Made by a program: the position numbers and the translations under genes. Below, in pieces: positions 16,924 to 25,263 of a stretch of DNA of 64,000 nucleotides (position 1 is the first letter of the stretch; each line of letters begins with the position of its first letter). A model generated the notes under the pieces. The model was not told the DNA's origin. It did no database searches and saw only the letters and a list, made by a program, of their open reading frames with translations. This stretch comes from Cyclobacteriaceae bacterium (GTDB lineage Bacteria > Bacteroidota > Bacteroidia > Cytophagales > Cyclobacteriaceae): contig JAHBTY010000006.1 in assembly GCA_019638355.1 (NCBI GenBank), positions 124,001 to 188,000 of the forward strand. Reading direction: 5' to 3'.

Positions 16924-17042
16924 ACACTATAACATGTAAAAATAACTAAAAGCCCATTCAATTAGCTACCCATTTGCGCGGTTCAACCTTACATTAACAA
17001 AAAGTTAAAAATGTTGATGGTTAATGATGGTACATTGGAATA

Positions 17043-17097
17043 GTCTGTGTGGACACAGACCATTTGAGAATAGATTGGTCTGTGAAGACACAGACCA
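17043..17097. repeat. Pair of REP-like palindromes
   Basis: Two hairpins in tandem: GTCTGTGT-GG-ACACAGAC (17043-17060) and TGGTCTGTG-AAGA-CACAGACCA (17076-17097). They share the GTCTGTG/CACAGAC arms. The surrounding 211-bp gap (16924-17134) shows no open frame of note. A degenerate relative lies at 20286-20306. Confidence 0.75.
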
Positions 17098-17134
17098 TGC
17101 GAGTGGACCATGCTAGTATATACCATAATGGCGA

Positions 17135-18241
17135 CTATAATTTAGGCAAAACCGTGCGCCCCTTCCACTTATAACCAACCAATTGCGAAGCCAATGCTAC
17201 CGTAAAAATATAAGGCGGGTAAAGGAGTTGTAAAATAAGAAAGGCTGGAAGACTGAACCGCTGATGAATCAAATTTGACGTGTAACCGAGTAACACACCT
17301 TCCAGGGCTATCTTCAAAAGAATGCCCGCCAGTAAAAAAGGACTTTGAGTAAAAAGCGCAATTGCCACAAATGGCAACCACAGCACCTGAAACAAAAAGA
17401 CAAATACCGCCAAAAATTTTGCCAGCGAGGAGGTATTAGTTTTCCACTTACTTGCCCACCGGATGCGTTGCTCAAAAAACTCATTCACCGATTTTGCCGG
17501 TTCCGTTTTGCAACAATTGGTTCCATACCTGACAGCCCGGATGGATGCTGGAAACCGTTCCGAAATCTTACGCATCAAAAACTCATCATCGCCTGAGGCA
17601 ATGTGTTCGTTACCTTTGTATCCGGCTACCGCAGCAAATGCTGACTTTTTAAATGCCAGGCTTGCACCATTACTCATAATCGGATGGTTCCAACCTAACA
17701 TACCCAGGCCGGTAGCCATCACACTGGCAAACTCAACCGCCTGTAGCCTACTGAAAAAAGTAGGATGATGTTTTAAACTTACACTTCCCACCACCAACTG
17801 GGTTGTTGGTTTAAATGATTGCCCCAAATCTGTGAGCCATGCTGGCGGAAGTTCGCAGTCGGCATCGGTAGTAACTATAATTTCGCCCGCTGCTTGCGCA
17901 ATACCCTGGGTAAGGGCTTGCTTTTTACCGCTGCCTGTTGCCGAAACAACGGTAATTGGTAGGTGCGAAAATTTATACTTCAGTATCTGCGCAACCTGTA
18001 TTGTGTTGTCTTCCGAATGATCGTCCACTAAAATCAATTCCCAGGTTCCGGCATAATCCTGTTTGGCTAAAGATGTAATTAATTTTTCGAGGTTAAGCGC
18101 CTCGTTTCGCATGGCAACCACCACCGAGACCGCGGGTGTTATAGTTGATGCGTACTGATCTTTCTTCCATCGCACCAGGCCCGTGATCAGGATCAGTAAA
18201 AAAATAAAATAGATTACAAAAATGCTGATCCAGATAACCAT
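17135..18241 (-). CDS. Membrane-bound glycosyltransferase family 2
   Basis: A 368-residue GT2 enzyme with an N-terminal membrane helix, a GT-A domain and three C-terminal hydrophobic segments. Motifs: VVAMRNEALNLEKLI, LVDDHSEDNT (nucleotide-binding), TTDADCELP (the DxD-like metal site) and the QRIRWASKWK segment typical of processive or lipid-linked GT2 enzymes. It would elongate a cell-envelope glycan from the cytoplasmic face. It is divergent from ruvC. Confidence 0.88.
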   Translation of the reverse strand: MVIWISIFVIYFIFLLILITGLVRWKKDQYASTITPAVSVVVAMRNEALNLEKLITSLAKQDYAGTWELILVDDHSEDNTIQVAQILKYKFSHLPITVVSATGSGKKQALTQGIAQAAGEIIVTTDADCELPPAWLTDLGQSFKPTTQLVVGSVSLKHHPTFFSRLQAVEFASVMATGLGMLGWNHPIMSNGASLAFKKSAFAAVAGYKGNEHIASGDDEFLMRKISERFPASIRAVRYGTNCCKTEPAKSVNEFFEQRIRWASKWKTNTSSLAKFLAVFVFLFQVLWLPFVAIALFTQSPFLLAGILLKIALEGVLLGYTSNLIHQRFSLPAFLILQLLYPPYIFTVALASQLVGYKWKGRTVLPKL

Positions 18242-18255
18242 TGCGTGTTTATCAG

Positions 18256-18263
18256 TAAGTTTG
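18256..18263 (+). promoter_or_regulatory. Possible -7 element of ruvC
   Basis: TAAGTTTG is a perfect TAnnTTTG, 4 nt before the GTG start codon. No good TTTG lies 17-20 bp upstream, so the match is only partial. If used, the ruvC mRNA would be nearly leaderless. Confidence 0.35.
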
Positions 18264-18267
18264 ACAC

Positions 18268-18834
18268 GTGAGCAAAGTTGACAAAAAAGCGATTACCGAA
18301 AAGATTATTCTTGGCTTAGACCCCGGCACCAATGTAATGGGTTATGGTGTAATTCTCATTCGTACCGGATCTGTTACTCTTTTACAGTTCGGGGTTATTC
18401 AAATGGGTAAAACCGGTGCGCATGCGGGCAAGCTTAAAAAGATTTTTGATCGTGTATTGGCGTTGGTAGATGAATTTAAACCCGATGAAGTTGCCCTGGA
18501 AGCACCCTTCTTTGGCAAGAATGTACAATCGATGTTGAAGTTGGGTCGCGCACAAGGTGTAGCTATGTCGGCAGCGTTGTACCGCGAAGTACCCATTACC
18601 GAGTACGCACCCAAAAAAGTAAAACAAGCCGTTACCGGCAATGGCAATGCTTCGAAAGAACAAGTGGCTAAAATGCTGATGCAGATTTTCAGTATTAAAG
18701 AAATGCCAAAACTTTTCGATGCTTCTGATGCATTGGCTGTTGCGGTGTGCCATCATTACCAGCAAGGTAGCATCAAACCAAAAGCCAAAGGTTGGGGCGA
18801 TTTTTTAAAAGCAAATCCGGGGCGGGTGAAATAG
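18268..18834 (+). CDS. ruvC: Crossover junction endodeoxyribonuclease RuvC
   Basis: Resolves Holliday junctions in homologous recombination with RuvAB. The 188-residue protein has the four acidic catalytic residues of the family: Asp18 (LGLDPGT), Glu78 (ALEAPFF), and Asp151 and Asp154 (DASDALAVA). The C-terminus has a short basic tail (KPKAKGWGDFLKANPGRVK) beyond the usual end. The start is GTG at 18268; the next internal Met would remove the first catalytic Asp. Confidence 0.95.
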   Translation: MSKVDKKAITEKIILGLDPGTNVMGYGVILIRTGSVTLLQFGVIQMGKTGAHAGKLKKIFDRVLALVDEFKPDEVALEAPFFGKNVQSMLKLGRAQGVAMSAALYREVPITEYAPKKVKQAVTGNGNASKEQVAKMLMQIFSIKEMPKLFDASDALAVAVCHHYQQGSIKPKAKGWGDFLKANPGRVK

Positions 18835-18837
18835 TTG

Positions 18838-18923
18838 CTGGTTTCTGGCCTCTTGCTTCTGGTTGACTTGATTGATTTACATAAACCAGTAGTTACTCGA
18901 CATAGATTACCACCAATTACTAA
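18838..18923. repeat. Degenerate CAG/AAC-rich intergenic repeat
   Basis: Between the convergent ruvC and wecB stops. The minus strand reads CCAGAAGC, GGCCAGAAACC, AGCAAC in loose succession, similar in style to the stretches at 15241, 25216 and 29411. No gene is seen. Confidence 0.4.
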
Positions 18924-20012
18924 TCATTGCCTACCCAACTTCACCAACTCGTGCACAATTCTATCACCTGTACGGCCATCCCACAGTTGTGGAATTTTTC
19001 CAGCTTTCCATTTGCCTTGCTTAACTTTTTCCAACGCATTGGTTAAAGCAGTAAAATCATCACCAATCATCTCGTTGGTACCTTCTGTTACTGTTTCCGG
19101 CCGCTCGGTATTATTTCGTAGTGTTAGACAAGGAACGCCCAACACGGTTGTTTCTTCCTGTACACCACCCGAATCGGTAATTACCGCTTTCGATTCCTTT
19201 ATCAGATAAATAAACTCCAGGTAGCTGAGCGGATCGCACGCGCGGATGTTTTTGGGTTTCCGCGCAAGCGTTGAAAAATTTTTCATGGTTCGTGGATGTA
19301 CCGGAAACACAATTGGCAAACCGGTGTCATCTAATACCTGCATCCAGTTGGCAAACTTTTCAGGATCATCCACATTGCTGGGCCGGTGGAGGGTAAGCAC
19401 AAAATAATTTTTGGATTGCAAGTCAAACTCAGCCCACAGCTCTGGCTTTTTTGTGCGCGGAAGTTGCGTAAGCAGTGTATCGATCATAGTGTTGCCCACA
19501 AAAAAAATCTGCTCGTCTTTTACCCCAGACTTTCTGAGGTTTTCATTCGCAACCTGCGAAGTAGTAAAAAAATAATCGGCAAGCGAATCAGTAACAATGC
19601 GATTAACTTCTTCGGGCATTGCCATATCAAACGATCGGATACCACCTTCTACATGTGCTACTTTTGTATTTAGCTTTTTGGCTACAATGGTGCAGGCCAT
19701 GGTAGAAGTTACATCGCCTACTACTATTACCAGATCGGTTGGGTTTGCCAGCAAATCTTTTTCAAATTCAATCATGATGCGAGCGGTTTGCTCGGCTTGC
19801 GTGCCTGACCCTGCACCCAGGTTTACGTGTGCTGCGGGTATTTGCAGTTGTTCAAAGAAGATTTTACTCAGCCGGTCGTCATAATGCTGGCCGGTGTGTA
19901 CCAGGCGGTAATGAATATTATGTCCATCTGCTTGTGCCCGCTCAATAGCCCGGATGATTGGGGCGATTTTCATAAAGTTAGGACGGGCACCGGCAATTAG
20001 GGTGATTTTCAT
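18924..20012 (-). CDS. wecB: UDP-N-acetylglucosamine 2-epimerase (non-hydrolysing)
   Basis: Converts UDP-GlcNAc to UDP-ManNAc for surface polysaccharide synthesis. The 362-residue GT-B-like protein has the family landmarks AGARPNFMKIAPI, HTGQHYD, VVGDVTSTMA, HVEGGIRS, PEEVNRIVTD, and ITDSGGVQEE near the C-terminus. It starts a group of glycan genes, although the next ones (GT4, methyltransferase, flippase) are on the opposite strand beyond a 407-bp non-coding stretch. Confidence 0.95.
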   Translation of the reverse strand: MKITLIAGARPNFMKIAPIIRAIERAQADGHNIHYRLVHTGQHYDDRLSKIFFEQLQIPAAHVNLGAGSGTQAEQTARIMIEFEKDLLANPTDLVIVVGDVTSTMACTIVAKKLNTKVAHVEGGIRSFDMAMPEEVNRIVTDSLADYFFTTSQVANENLRKSGVKDEQIFFVGNTMIDTLLTQLPRTKKPELWAEFDLQSKNYFVLTLHRPSNVDDPEKFANWMQVLDDTGLPIVFPVHPRTMKNFSTLARKPKNIRACDPLSYLEFIYLIKESKAVITDSGGVQEETTVLGVPCLTLRNNTERPETVTEGTNEMIGDDFTALTNALEKVKQGKWKAGKIPQLWDGRTGDRIVHELVKLGRQ

Positions 20013-20419
20013 ACGTAATAATATTTTATTAACTGCGAAGGCACGAGCGTTAGTAAAAACGGAGGTGCAAAAATTCAGTTTACTTTCGAGAAAGAAAAAT
20101 AATTGACAAGAAAAGAAATGGATGACTTGGATCAGATAATTTCGAATATTGAATAATTGAACACATCAACAGTCGGTGGTTTGACGGAAAGATTGATATA
20201 GCAGAGAATTTATCGCGGAAGTTGCATTCTTGAAAAATTTCTTATTGTATTTGATATTTTCAAGGATTAATAAAATTCAGAATAATGGTTTGTGAAGACA
20301 CCAGCAGAGATTATTAGAAGCTATCTTAAAAGTAACATGAAGGTTTACATCATAACATCCAAAACCAATAATTTAGGATTGTTCGATTTGAATTATGTTT
20401 CTTTGCTAAAAAGTAATTT
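20013..20419. other. 407-bp gap without a convincing gene
   Basis: AT-rich DNA with stop codons in all frames. It holds a hairpin (CTTGAAAA at 20229-20236 with TTTTCAAG at 20257-20264), a degenerate REP-like copy at 20286-20306, and short open pieces such as one beginning MKVYIITSKTN at 20338 that stays open past the GT4 start in another frame. It looks like decayed sequence plus the GT4 promoter region. Confidence 0.5.
20286..20306. repeat. Degenerate REP-like copy
   Basis: TGGTTTGTGAAGACAC (20286-20301) matches 15 of 16 bases of the left arm and loop of the palindrome at 17076-17097; the right arm is degenerate. Confidence 0.5.
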
Positions 20420-21631
20420 GTGCCTACCAAAGTTCTCATGCTGCTCAATGCGCCCTATCCGGCTGATATCCGAATCAAAAAGGAAACGGGGGCACTGCTA
20501 AAAGCTGGTCACAAGATTCATTTGCTATGTCTCAGAAAAAAAGGCCAGCCTGGTATTGAGCTTGTTGAAGGAATTCATGTACACAGGATTGATGCGGGAA
20601 AGAATAACTACCAACTGGCATTCTGGGATGTAATCATGTCATTGACTTTTGTTCATCCAAAATTTAAAGCAGCTATTCGCACCATCGTAAAGCAAGAACA
20701 AATCAACCTGATTCATGTACATGATTTGCCATTGGCCGGCACTGCTCTTGCCCTTAAAAGAGAATTAGCGCTGAAGGTAATTGTCGATCTGCACGAAAAT
20801 TACCCAGAGGCGTTGCGCACCTGGTTTGTGTGGAAAACCAATCCAATCGCACAACTGAAAAATTTTCTTTTTATGAATCCCGACCGATGGACACGTTGGG
20901 AAAAAAAAGCGTGCGAAGAAGCGGATACCATTATTGCAGTGGTTGACGAAATGAAATCCCGATTGATGAATCAGCATAATTTTACCGGTGAAAAAATTAT
21001 GGTCGTCTCCAATACGGAAGAAAAAACATTTATTAATCAAAAACTGGATCATTCAGTCTATCAAAACCTAACTGGTAAATTTATAATTATCTATTCCGGT
21101 GGGATCGGGCCGCATCGCGGAGTAGATGTAGCCATTAAAGGAATGAGTCATGTGAGTGCACCTCAAAATATTCACCTTGTTATTGTAGGATTTGGAAGTA
21201 ATGCCGTTATGCAAAACCTGCAGCAGATAGTGGCCGACCGCAATCTGAGCAACGTCCACTTTTTAGGTTATCAACCCTTCAGTAAGTTTTTCTCCTATAT
21301 GTCGTTAGCCGATGTAAATGTGATTCCACATCAATCCAACGGCCATACCGATCATACCATTCCCCATAAATTATTTCAAGGCATGATGACTGGTAAACCA
21401 ATGCTGGTAAGTTCCAGCGCTCCGTTAAAGCGAGTAGTAGAATCATGCAACAGTGGGTTGGTTTTTACGGCTGGTGATGAAGTAGATTTTGCGAAAAAGG
21501 TTGACCAACTTTACTTCAATAAGGAACTTTGTTTAACCTTAGGCGCTAATGGAAAGAAAGCTACTCTGGAAGACAATCTTAATTGGGAGCATGAGCAGCA
21601 AACACTTTTATATCTCTATAATAAATATTGA
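20420..21631 (+). CDS. Glycosyltransferase family 4
   Basis: A 403-residue GT-B enzyme. N-terminal LNAPYPADIRIKKETGALLKAGH is the acceptor-side loop; HVHDLPLAG follows, and the C-terminal half has IYSGGIGPHRGVDVAI and the PHKLFQGMMTGKPMLVSS signature with the donor-binding region. Likely adds a sugar to a lipid-linked surface glycan. The start is GTG at 20420; the first ATG falls inside the conserved first strand. The downstream methyltransferase overlaps its stop (TGATG), so they form an operon. Confidence 0.88.
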   Translation: MPTKVLMLLNAPYPADIRIKKETGALLKAGHKIHLLCLRKKGQPGIELVEGIHVHRIDAGKNNYQLAFWDVIMSLTFVHPKFKAAIRTIVKQEQINLIHVHDLPLAGTALALKRELALKVIVDLHENYPEALRTWFVWKTNPIAQLKNFLFMNPDRWTRWEKKACEEADTIIAVVDEMKSRLMNQHNFTGEKIMVVSNTEEKTFINQKLDHSVYQNLTGKFIIIYSGGIGPHRGVDVAIKGMSHVSAPQNIHLVIVGFGSNAVMQNLQQIVADRNLSNVHFLGYQPFSKFFSYMSLADVNVIPHQSNGHTDHTIPHKLFQGMMTGKPMLVSSSAPLKRVVESCNSGLVFTAGDEVDFAKKVDQLYFNKELCLTLGANGKKATLEDNLNWEHEQQTLLYLYNKY

Positions 21632-22173
21632 TGGATTCAACAGAGGCATATAATCTTAGCAACAAAGTGCTCAGCAGGCGTTATTTTAAAACTCTTGCTT
21701 TTGTAAAGCAAACTCTTCCCATCGGAAGTACTGTTTTAGATTTGGGTATTGCCAATCCACTTTCAAGATTATTTGAAAAGGAAGGATATATCGTTTCAAA
21801 CACCGGGGGGGAAGATCTGGATGAAAAGCCCGAAGCAGTTAATCCATTTAATACAGATGCTGTTTTTGCATTCGAAATTCTTGAGCATCTCATTAATCCA
21901 ATGGGAGTTTTAAAAAATCTGCAAGCAAAAAGATTATATGCCAGTATTCCATTATCACTCTGGTTTGCCAAAGCGTATCGAAATAAAAGTGATCGGTGGG
22001 ATCAACACTTTCACGAATTTGAAGATTGGCAGTTTGATTGGTTGTTGGAGAAAAGCGGGTGGAAAGTAGTTCGTTCGGAAAAATGGACTTCACCAACGGG
22101 AGTATTTGGGATTAGACCTTTATTACGCCACATTACTCCAAGGTACTATGTCGTAGAAGCTGTTAAATTGTAG
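21631..22173 (+). CDS. Class I SAM-dependent methyltransferase
   Basis: A 180-residue protein. The SAM-binding motif I is VLDLGIANPLSRLFE (near residue 36), with the acidic partner in the GGEDLDE segment and motif IV at FAFEILEHLINP, the EILEH form found in methyltransferase 11/23-type enzymes. Shorter than usual, but all core strands can be recognised. Its place between GT4 and the flippase suggests methylation of a sugar or cap of a surface glycan; the substrate is inferred. ATG at 21631 overlaps the GT4 stop. Confidence 0.75.
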   Translation: MDSTEAYNLSNKVLSRRYFKTLAFVKQTLPIGSTVLDLGIANPLSRLFEKEGYIVSNTGGEDLDEKPEAVNPFNTDAVFAFEILEHLINPMGVLKNLQAKRLYASIPLSLWFAKAYRNKSDRWDQHFHEFEDWQFDWLLEKSGWKVVRSEKWTSPTGVFGIRPLLRHITPRYYVVEAVKL

Positions 22174-22182
22174 AAGATAAAA

Positions 22183-22215
22183 TTCACTCCTACATATTTT
22201 ACATGCAAGAGTGAA
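22183..22215 (+). terminator. Weak hairpin downstream of the methyltransferase
   Basis: TTCACTC (22183-22189) pairs with GAGTGAA (22209-22215) over a 19-nt loop, 10 bp after the stop codon. There is no strong T-tract, so termination is only possible. Confidence 0.3.
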
Positions 22216-22235
22216 CCTTATTCCAAACTCTGAAT

Positions 22236-22355
22236 TTACTTATTAACGAGTAGTCTTTTCGTTTGAAGCATCCTGCCATTAGAAATTAACGAAAACCTTG
22301 GAGGGAGCAATCGTCCGTTAACGTAGTACCGGAAATCTGCTGCTTTTTTAACCTT
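22236..22355 (-). pseudogene. Possible relic of a type IX secretion C-terminal sorting domain
   Basis: A short open frame on the minus strand of this intergenic region, bounded by stops, ends with PPRFSLISNGRMLQTKRLLVNK (read in two parts: PPRFSLISNG and RMLQTKRLLVNK). That ending resembles the last strands of type A sorting domains (Gly-x-Tyr/Phe-Ser-Leu ... Lys-Arg-Leu-Val-Val). No upstream gene body remains, so it would be a fragment. Recognition rests on about 25 residues. Confidence 0.35.
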
Positions 22356-22420
22356 TCAAGACTATAATCTAAAAAAGTTATAACTATTTTGGATTATGTT
22401 CGTGGTTTCATCCAAAATCA

Positions 22421-23917
22421 ATGGGCCTCGTCATCCGCCAAAGTATTTACACAACAGCCATTTCCTATGCCGGGGCGGTTATCGGTTACATCAATTTATT
22501 GTACCTCTTCCCAAAATTCCTGGAACCCGCGCAAGTTGGCTTACTGCGCACCATTCAGGATGCTGCAATCTTGTTGACTCCGTTCGCCACATTTGGATTG
22601 GCGCAAAGCATTTTTCGGTTTTATCCCCAACTTGTTAAAGACAAAACTACCGAAGCGGGCTTTGTAAGTCTGATTACACTGCTTGCCCTTACCGGCTTTG
22701 CAATTTTCTTTGTCTTCTTTAAAGCATTCGAAACGTCTATCCTCTCGTACTTTGAAGATAATGCCAAAGAAATTATGCAGTATGCCGCAATAGTAGTATG
22801 GCTTACGCTGATTTTATTAATCACGTCATTACTGGAGGCTTATTCCCGATCATTGTTAAAAATGATTTTTCCGAGCCTGTTGCGCGAGGTGGTTGTTCGG
22901 CTCTTGCTGGCGTTATTGGTGATAGCTTATTTTCAAGGTTACATCACGTACAACCAGTTTATTGTTGGTACCGTTATTGCGTATCTTTTTTGCTTGTTGT
23001 TGCTAGTAATTTATCTCAGCTTTCTCAAAAAGATTTCATTCACGTTAAATCTAAGCTCGTTGCAACCAGCCAAAATAAAATCACTGGTTGTTTACAGCTC
23101 ACTCAGTTTTGCCGGCACTGCGGGTATGATTCTGATTGGCAAAGTAGATAGCATGATGGTATCGGGTATGTTGGGGCTGGCAGCCAATGCAGTTTATACT
23201 ACCGCTTTTTACATGGCCACCATCATTGAAATTCCACGAAGAGCCATGAGCCAGGTAGCCATGCCTTTGATAGCGCGTGCGTTTGAAAAGAACGATCTGA
23301 CCGACATTCAGGTCATTTACAGAAAAACTGCCATTAACCAATTTATCATCGGTGCACTTTTACTGATTGGCGTTTACATCAATCTTGATAACATTTTTTC
23401 GCTGATGCCCCGACAGGAAGTTTATGAAGTTGGAAAGTGGGTTGTGATTATTGTAGGTATTGGTAAGCTGACCGACATGTTGTTTGGCCCAAGTAGCGAA
23501 ATTATTGTGCTCTCAAAATATTATGCGTTTAATATTTTACTGCTTACATCGCTGGCAGCAGTTGTAATTGTTAGTAACAACATCCTTATCCCCATTTACG
23601 GCATAAACGGAGCGGCCATCGGTTCGGCATTGGCGCTTATCTCGTTTAACATATTGAAGTATTTTTTCATCTGGTATAAATTGAAAATGCAGCCTTTTAA
23701 TTGGGATTCACTCAAGGTATTGATAATTGCTTTGGTGATGATTGGACTAAACCTACTCATCCCAAAGTTTCAAACAATAGTTATTGATATAGCAATTCGT
23801 TCTACAGCAATCGGTATTTCTTATTCCATATTAATTTTCTATTCGCGCGCCACACCAGATGGCAATGCCTTTCTACTGAAGCAACTTAATCGCCTTGGGC
23901 TACTCAAAAAGAATTAA
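22421..23917 (+). CDS. Polysaccharide flippase (Wzx/MATE-like)
   Basis: A 498-residue inner-membrane protein with about 14 hydrophobic helices and few charged residues. The N-terminus YAGAVIGYINLLYLFPKFL, the LLRTIQDAAILL segment and the LVVYSSLSFAGTAGMILIGKVDSMMVSGMLG stretch (two adjacent pieces) are typical of lipopolysaccharide or O-antigen unit flippases. It would move undecaprenyl-linked units made by the neighbouring enzymes. The 247-bp gap before it holds only a hairpin and the possible sorting-domain relic. Its stop overlaps the convergent GT gene by 4 bp. Confidence 0.85.
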   Translation: MGLVIRQSIYTTAISYAGAVIGYINLLYLFPKFLEPAQVGLLRTIQDAAILLTPFATFGLAQSIFRFYPQLVKDKTTEAGFVSLITLLALTGFAIFFVFFKAFETSILSYFEDNAKEIMQYAAIVVWLTLILLITSLLEAYSRSLLKMIFPSLLREVVVRLLLALLVIAYFQGYITYNQFIVGTVIAYLFCLLLLVIYLSFLKKISFTLNLSSLQPAKIKSLVVYSSLSFAGTAGMILIGKVDSMMVSGMLGLAANAVYTTAFYMATIIEIPRRAMSQVAMPLIARAFEKNDLTDIQVIYRKTAINQFIIGALLLIGVYINLDNIFSLMPRQEVYEVGKWVVIIVGIGKLTDMLFGPSSEIIVLSKYYAFNILLLTSLAAVVIVSNNILIPIYGINGAAIGSALALISFNILKYFFIWYKLKMQPFNWDSLKVLIIALVMIGLNLLIPKFQTIVIDIAIRSTAIGISYSILIFYSRATPDGNAFLLKQLNRLGLLKKN

Positions 23918-25215
23918 TCAAACGCCTCCAACAAAGCAATCAACCTATCGGTTAGCACCCTGCGCGAATAATTTGTCTGTACTCTTAAATCAGGTTTGGT
24001 GCCCAACTTCCAGTTGGTGAAACTTTTCAGAAAGGCAGATTTAAAACCTTGCTGGTCGTTTGGTTCGAGCACTACTCCTGCACCTTCATTTCTGATAATT
24101 GTTGCTGCATCGCCATCACTAGCCCCTATTCCAATTATTTCATTACCCGATGCCAGGTATTCAAACAATTTACCCGGAATATTTCCTGCAGCATGGGCTG
24201 CATGTGCCAGTACCAACAAAAGCACATCGGTGCTTCCATATAATTTCAATAATTCGTTGTGCGGCAGTTGATGCACGAACGTAACATGCCGAGCCAACAC
24301 AGTATCTTGTTCAACAAAACCTTTAAATGCTGCATTAACCGAACCTACAAATTCTACCTGCACTGCAGTATTAAAATCAGTATGTTGCATGCAAAGCTCC
24401 TGAATGGCTCGCATAGCAGGGCGCGGATCGCGCAACTCATCTACACCACCAATATGTCGAATGGTAAATTTAGAAGTGCGCTGGTGTTGAATCGATTTAA
24501 AATCATCTTCATCAAAACCATTGGTGACCAGTTGTACATTCTTTGCACCCAACTGCTGAAACTGCCTTTCATAGTACGGGGTAACGGTTAACACACAGTC
24601 AGCTTCTTGTAATACCGATTGCTCCATTCGTTTGTGGCGGTTGCGGGCCCACCTGGAAAGCTGAAGCGTATCTAACAAATCCCACTCACTCCACGGATCG
24701 CGAAAGTCAGCAACCCATTTTAATACCGTATTTTTTCTCTTCAAACCTCTTCCAATTAAATGTAAACTGTGCGGAGGCCCCGTTGTGATTATTTTATCAA
24801 TCTGATTTCGTTGCACAAAGTCGTTCAGGTAATCAACTGATGGTTTTATCCAAAATCTTCTTGCATCGGGAATAAAAAAATTTCCACGTACCCACATCCC
24901 AAATTTCTGAAGGAGCGTTTTCTTACCGGTAACAACAAAATCAACTTGTTGCATTTTCTTACCAGAAAAAATTGAGGTAAGTCGGTTAAACGTTTGATAC
25001 GGTTCCCAGATCGGAAACCGGATTATTTCTACCTGAGGCGGAACATCTTTTAACAGTGAGATATCCTGAATTGCAAAATGTGGATTTTCAGGCGTAAATA
25101 CATAAGGCTCCCAACCCTGTTGCGACAAATACTTCACAAACTTAAGCCAACGCTGCACCCCACTTCCTCCAGAAGGCGGCCAATAGTACGTAATGATGAG
25201 CACACGCTTATTCAT
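23914..25215 (-). CDS. Glycosyltransferase (GT-B, family 4-like)
   Basis: A 433-residue protein. N-terminal RVLIITYYWPPSGGSGVQRW is the typical opening of this glycosyltransferase group in Bacteroidota; TTGPPHSLHLIGRGLKRK and WVADFRDPWSEWDLLDT follow, and the C-terminal donor region has AGNIPGKLFEYLASGNEIIGIG. ATG at 25215 is chosen; an in-frame extension upstream would run into repeat-like DNA. It converges with the flippase gene and completes the glycan group that started with wecB. Confidence 0.88.
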   Translation of the reverse strand: MNKRVLIITYYWPPSGGSGVQRWLKFVKYLSQQGWEPYVFTPENPHFAIQDISLLKDVPPQVEIIRFPIWEPYQTFNRLTSIFSGKKMQQVDFVVTGKKTLLQKFGMWVRGNFFIPDARRFWIKPSVDYLNDFVQRNQIDKIITTGPPHSLHLIGRGLKRKNTVLKWVADFRDPWSEWDLLDTLQLSRWARNRHKRMEQSVLQEADCVLTVTPYYERQFQQLGAKNVQLVTNGFDEDDFKSIQHQRTSKFTIRHIGGVDELRDPRPAMRAIQELCMQHTDFNTAVQVEFVGSVNAAFKGFVEQDTVLARHVTFVHQLPHNELLKLYGSTDVLLLVLAHAAHAAGNIPGKLFEYLASGNEIIGIGASDGDAATIIRNEGAGVVLEPNDQQGFKSAFLKSFTNWKLGTKPDLRVQTNYSRRVLTDRLIALLEAFD

Positions 25216-25262
25216 GACTGGCAAAAGTAGGCAGTAAGCAGTAGGCAATCGGCAAAGCTTAC
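25216..25262. repeat. CAG/GGC-rich intergenic repeat
   Basis: The plus strand contains AGGCAGTAAGCAGTAGGCAA, a loose tandem of AGGCAGTA/AGCAGT units, filling the gap between the GT and miaA genes. Confidence 0.4.
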
Positions 25263-25263
25263 A

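Noticed and set aside
18382-18765. Two long frames antisense to ruvC
   Set aside because: RuvC has all catalytic residues; the antisense frames carry no motif and overlap each other.
20292-20501. 69-codon frame upstream of the GT4 gene
   Set aside because: It overlaps the GT4 start in another frame, begins inside a REP-like copy and shows no protein-like pattern.
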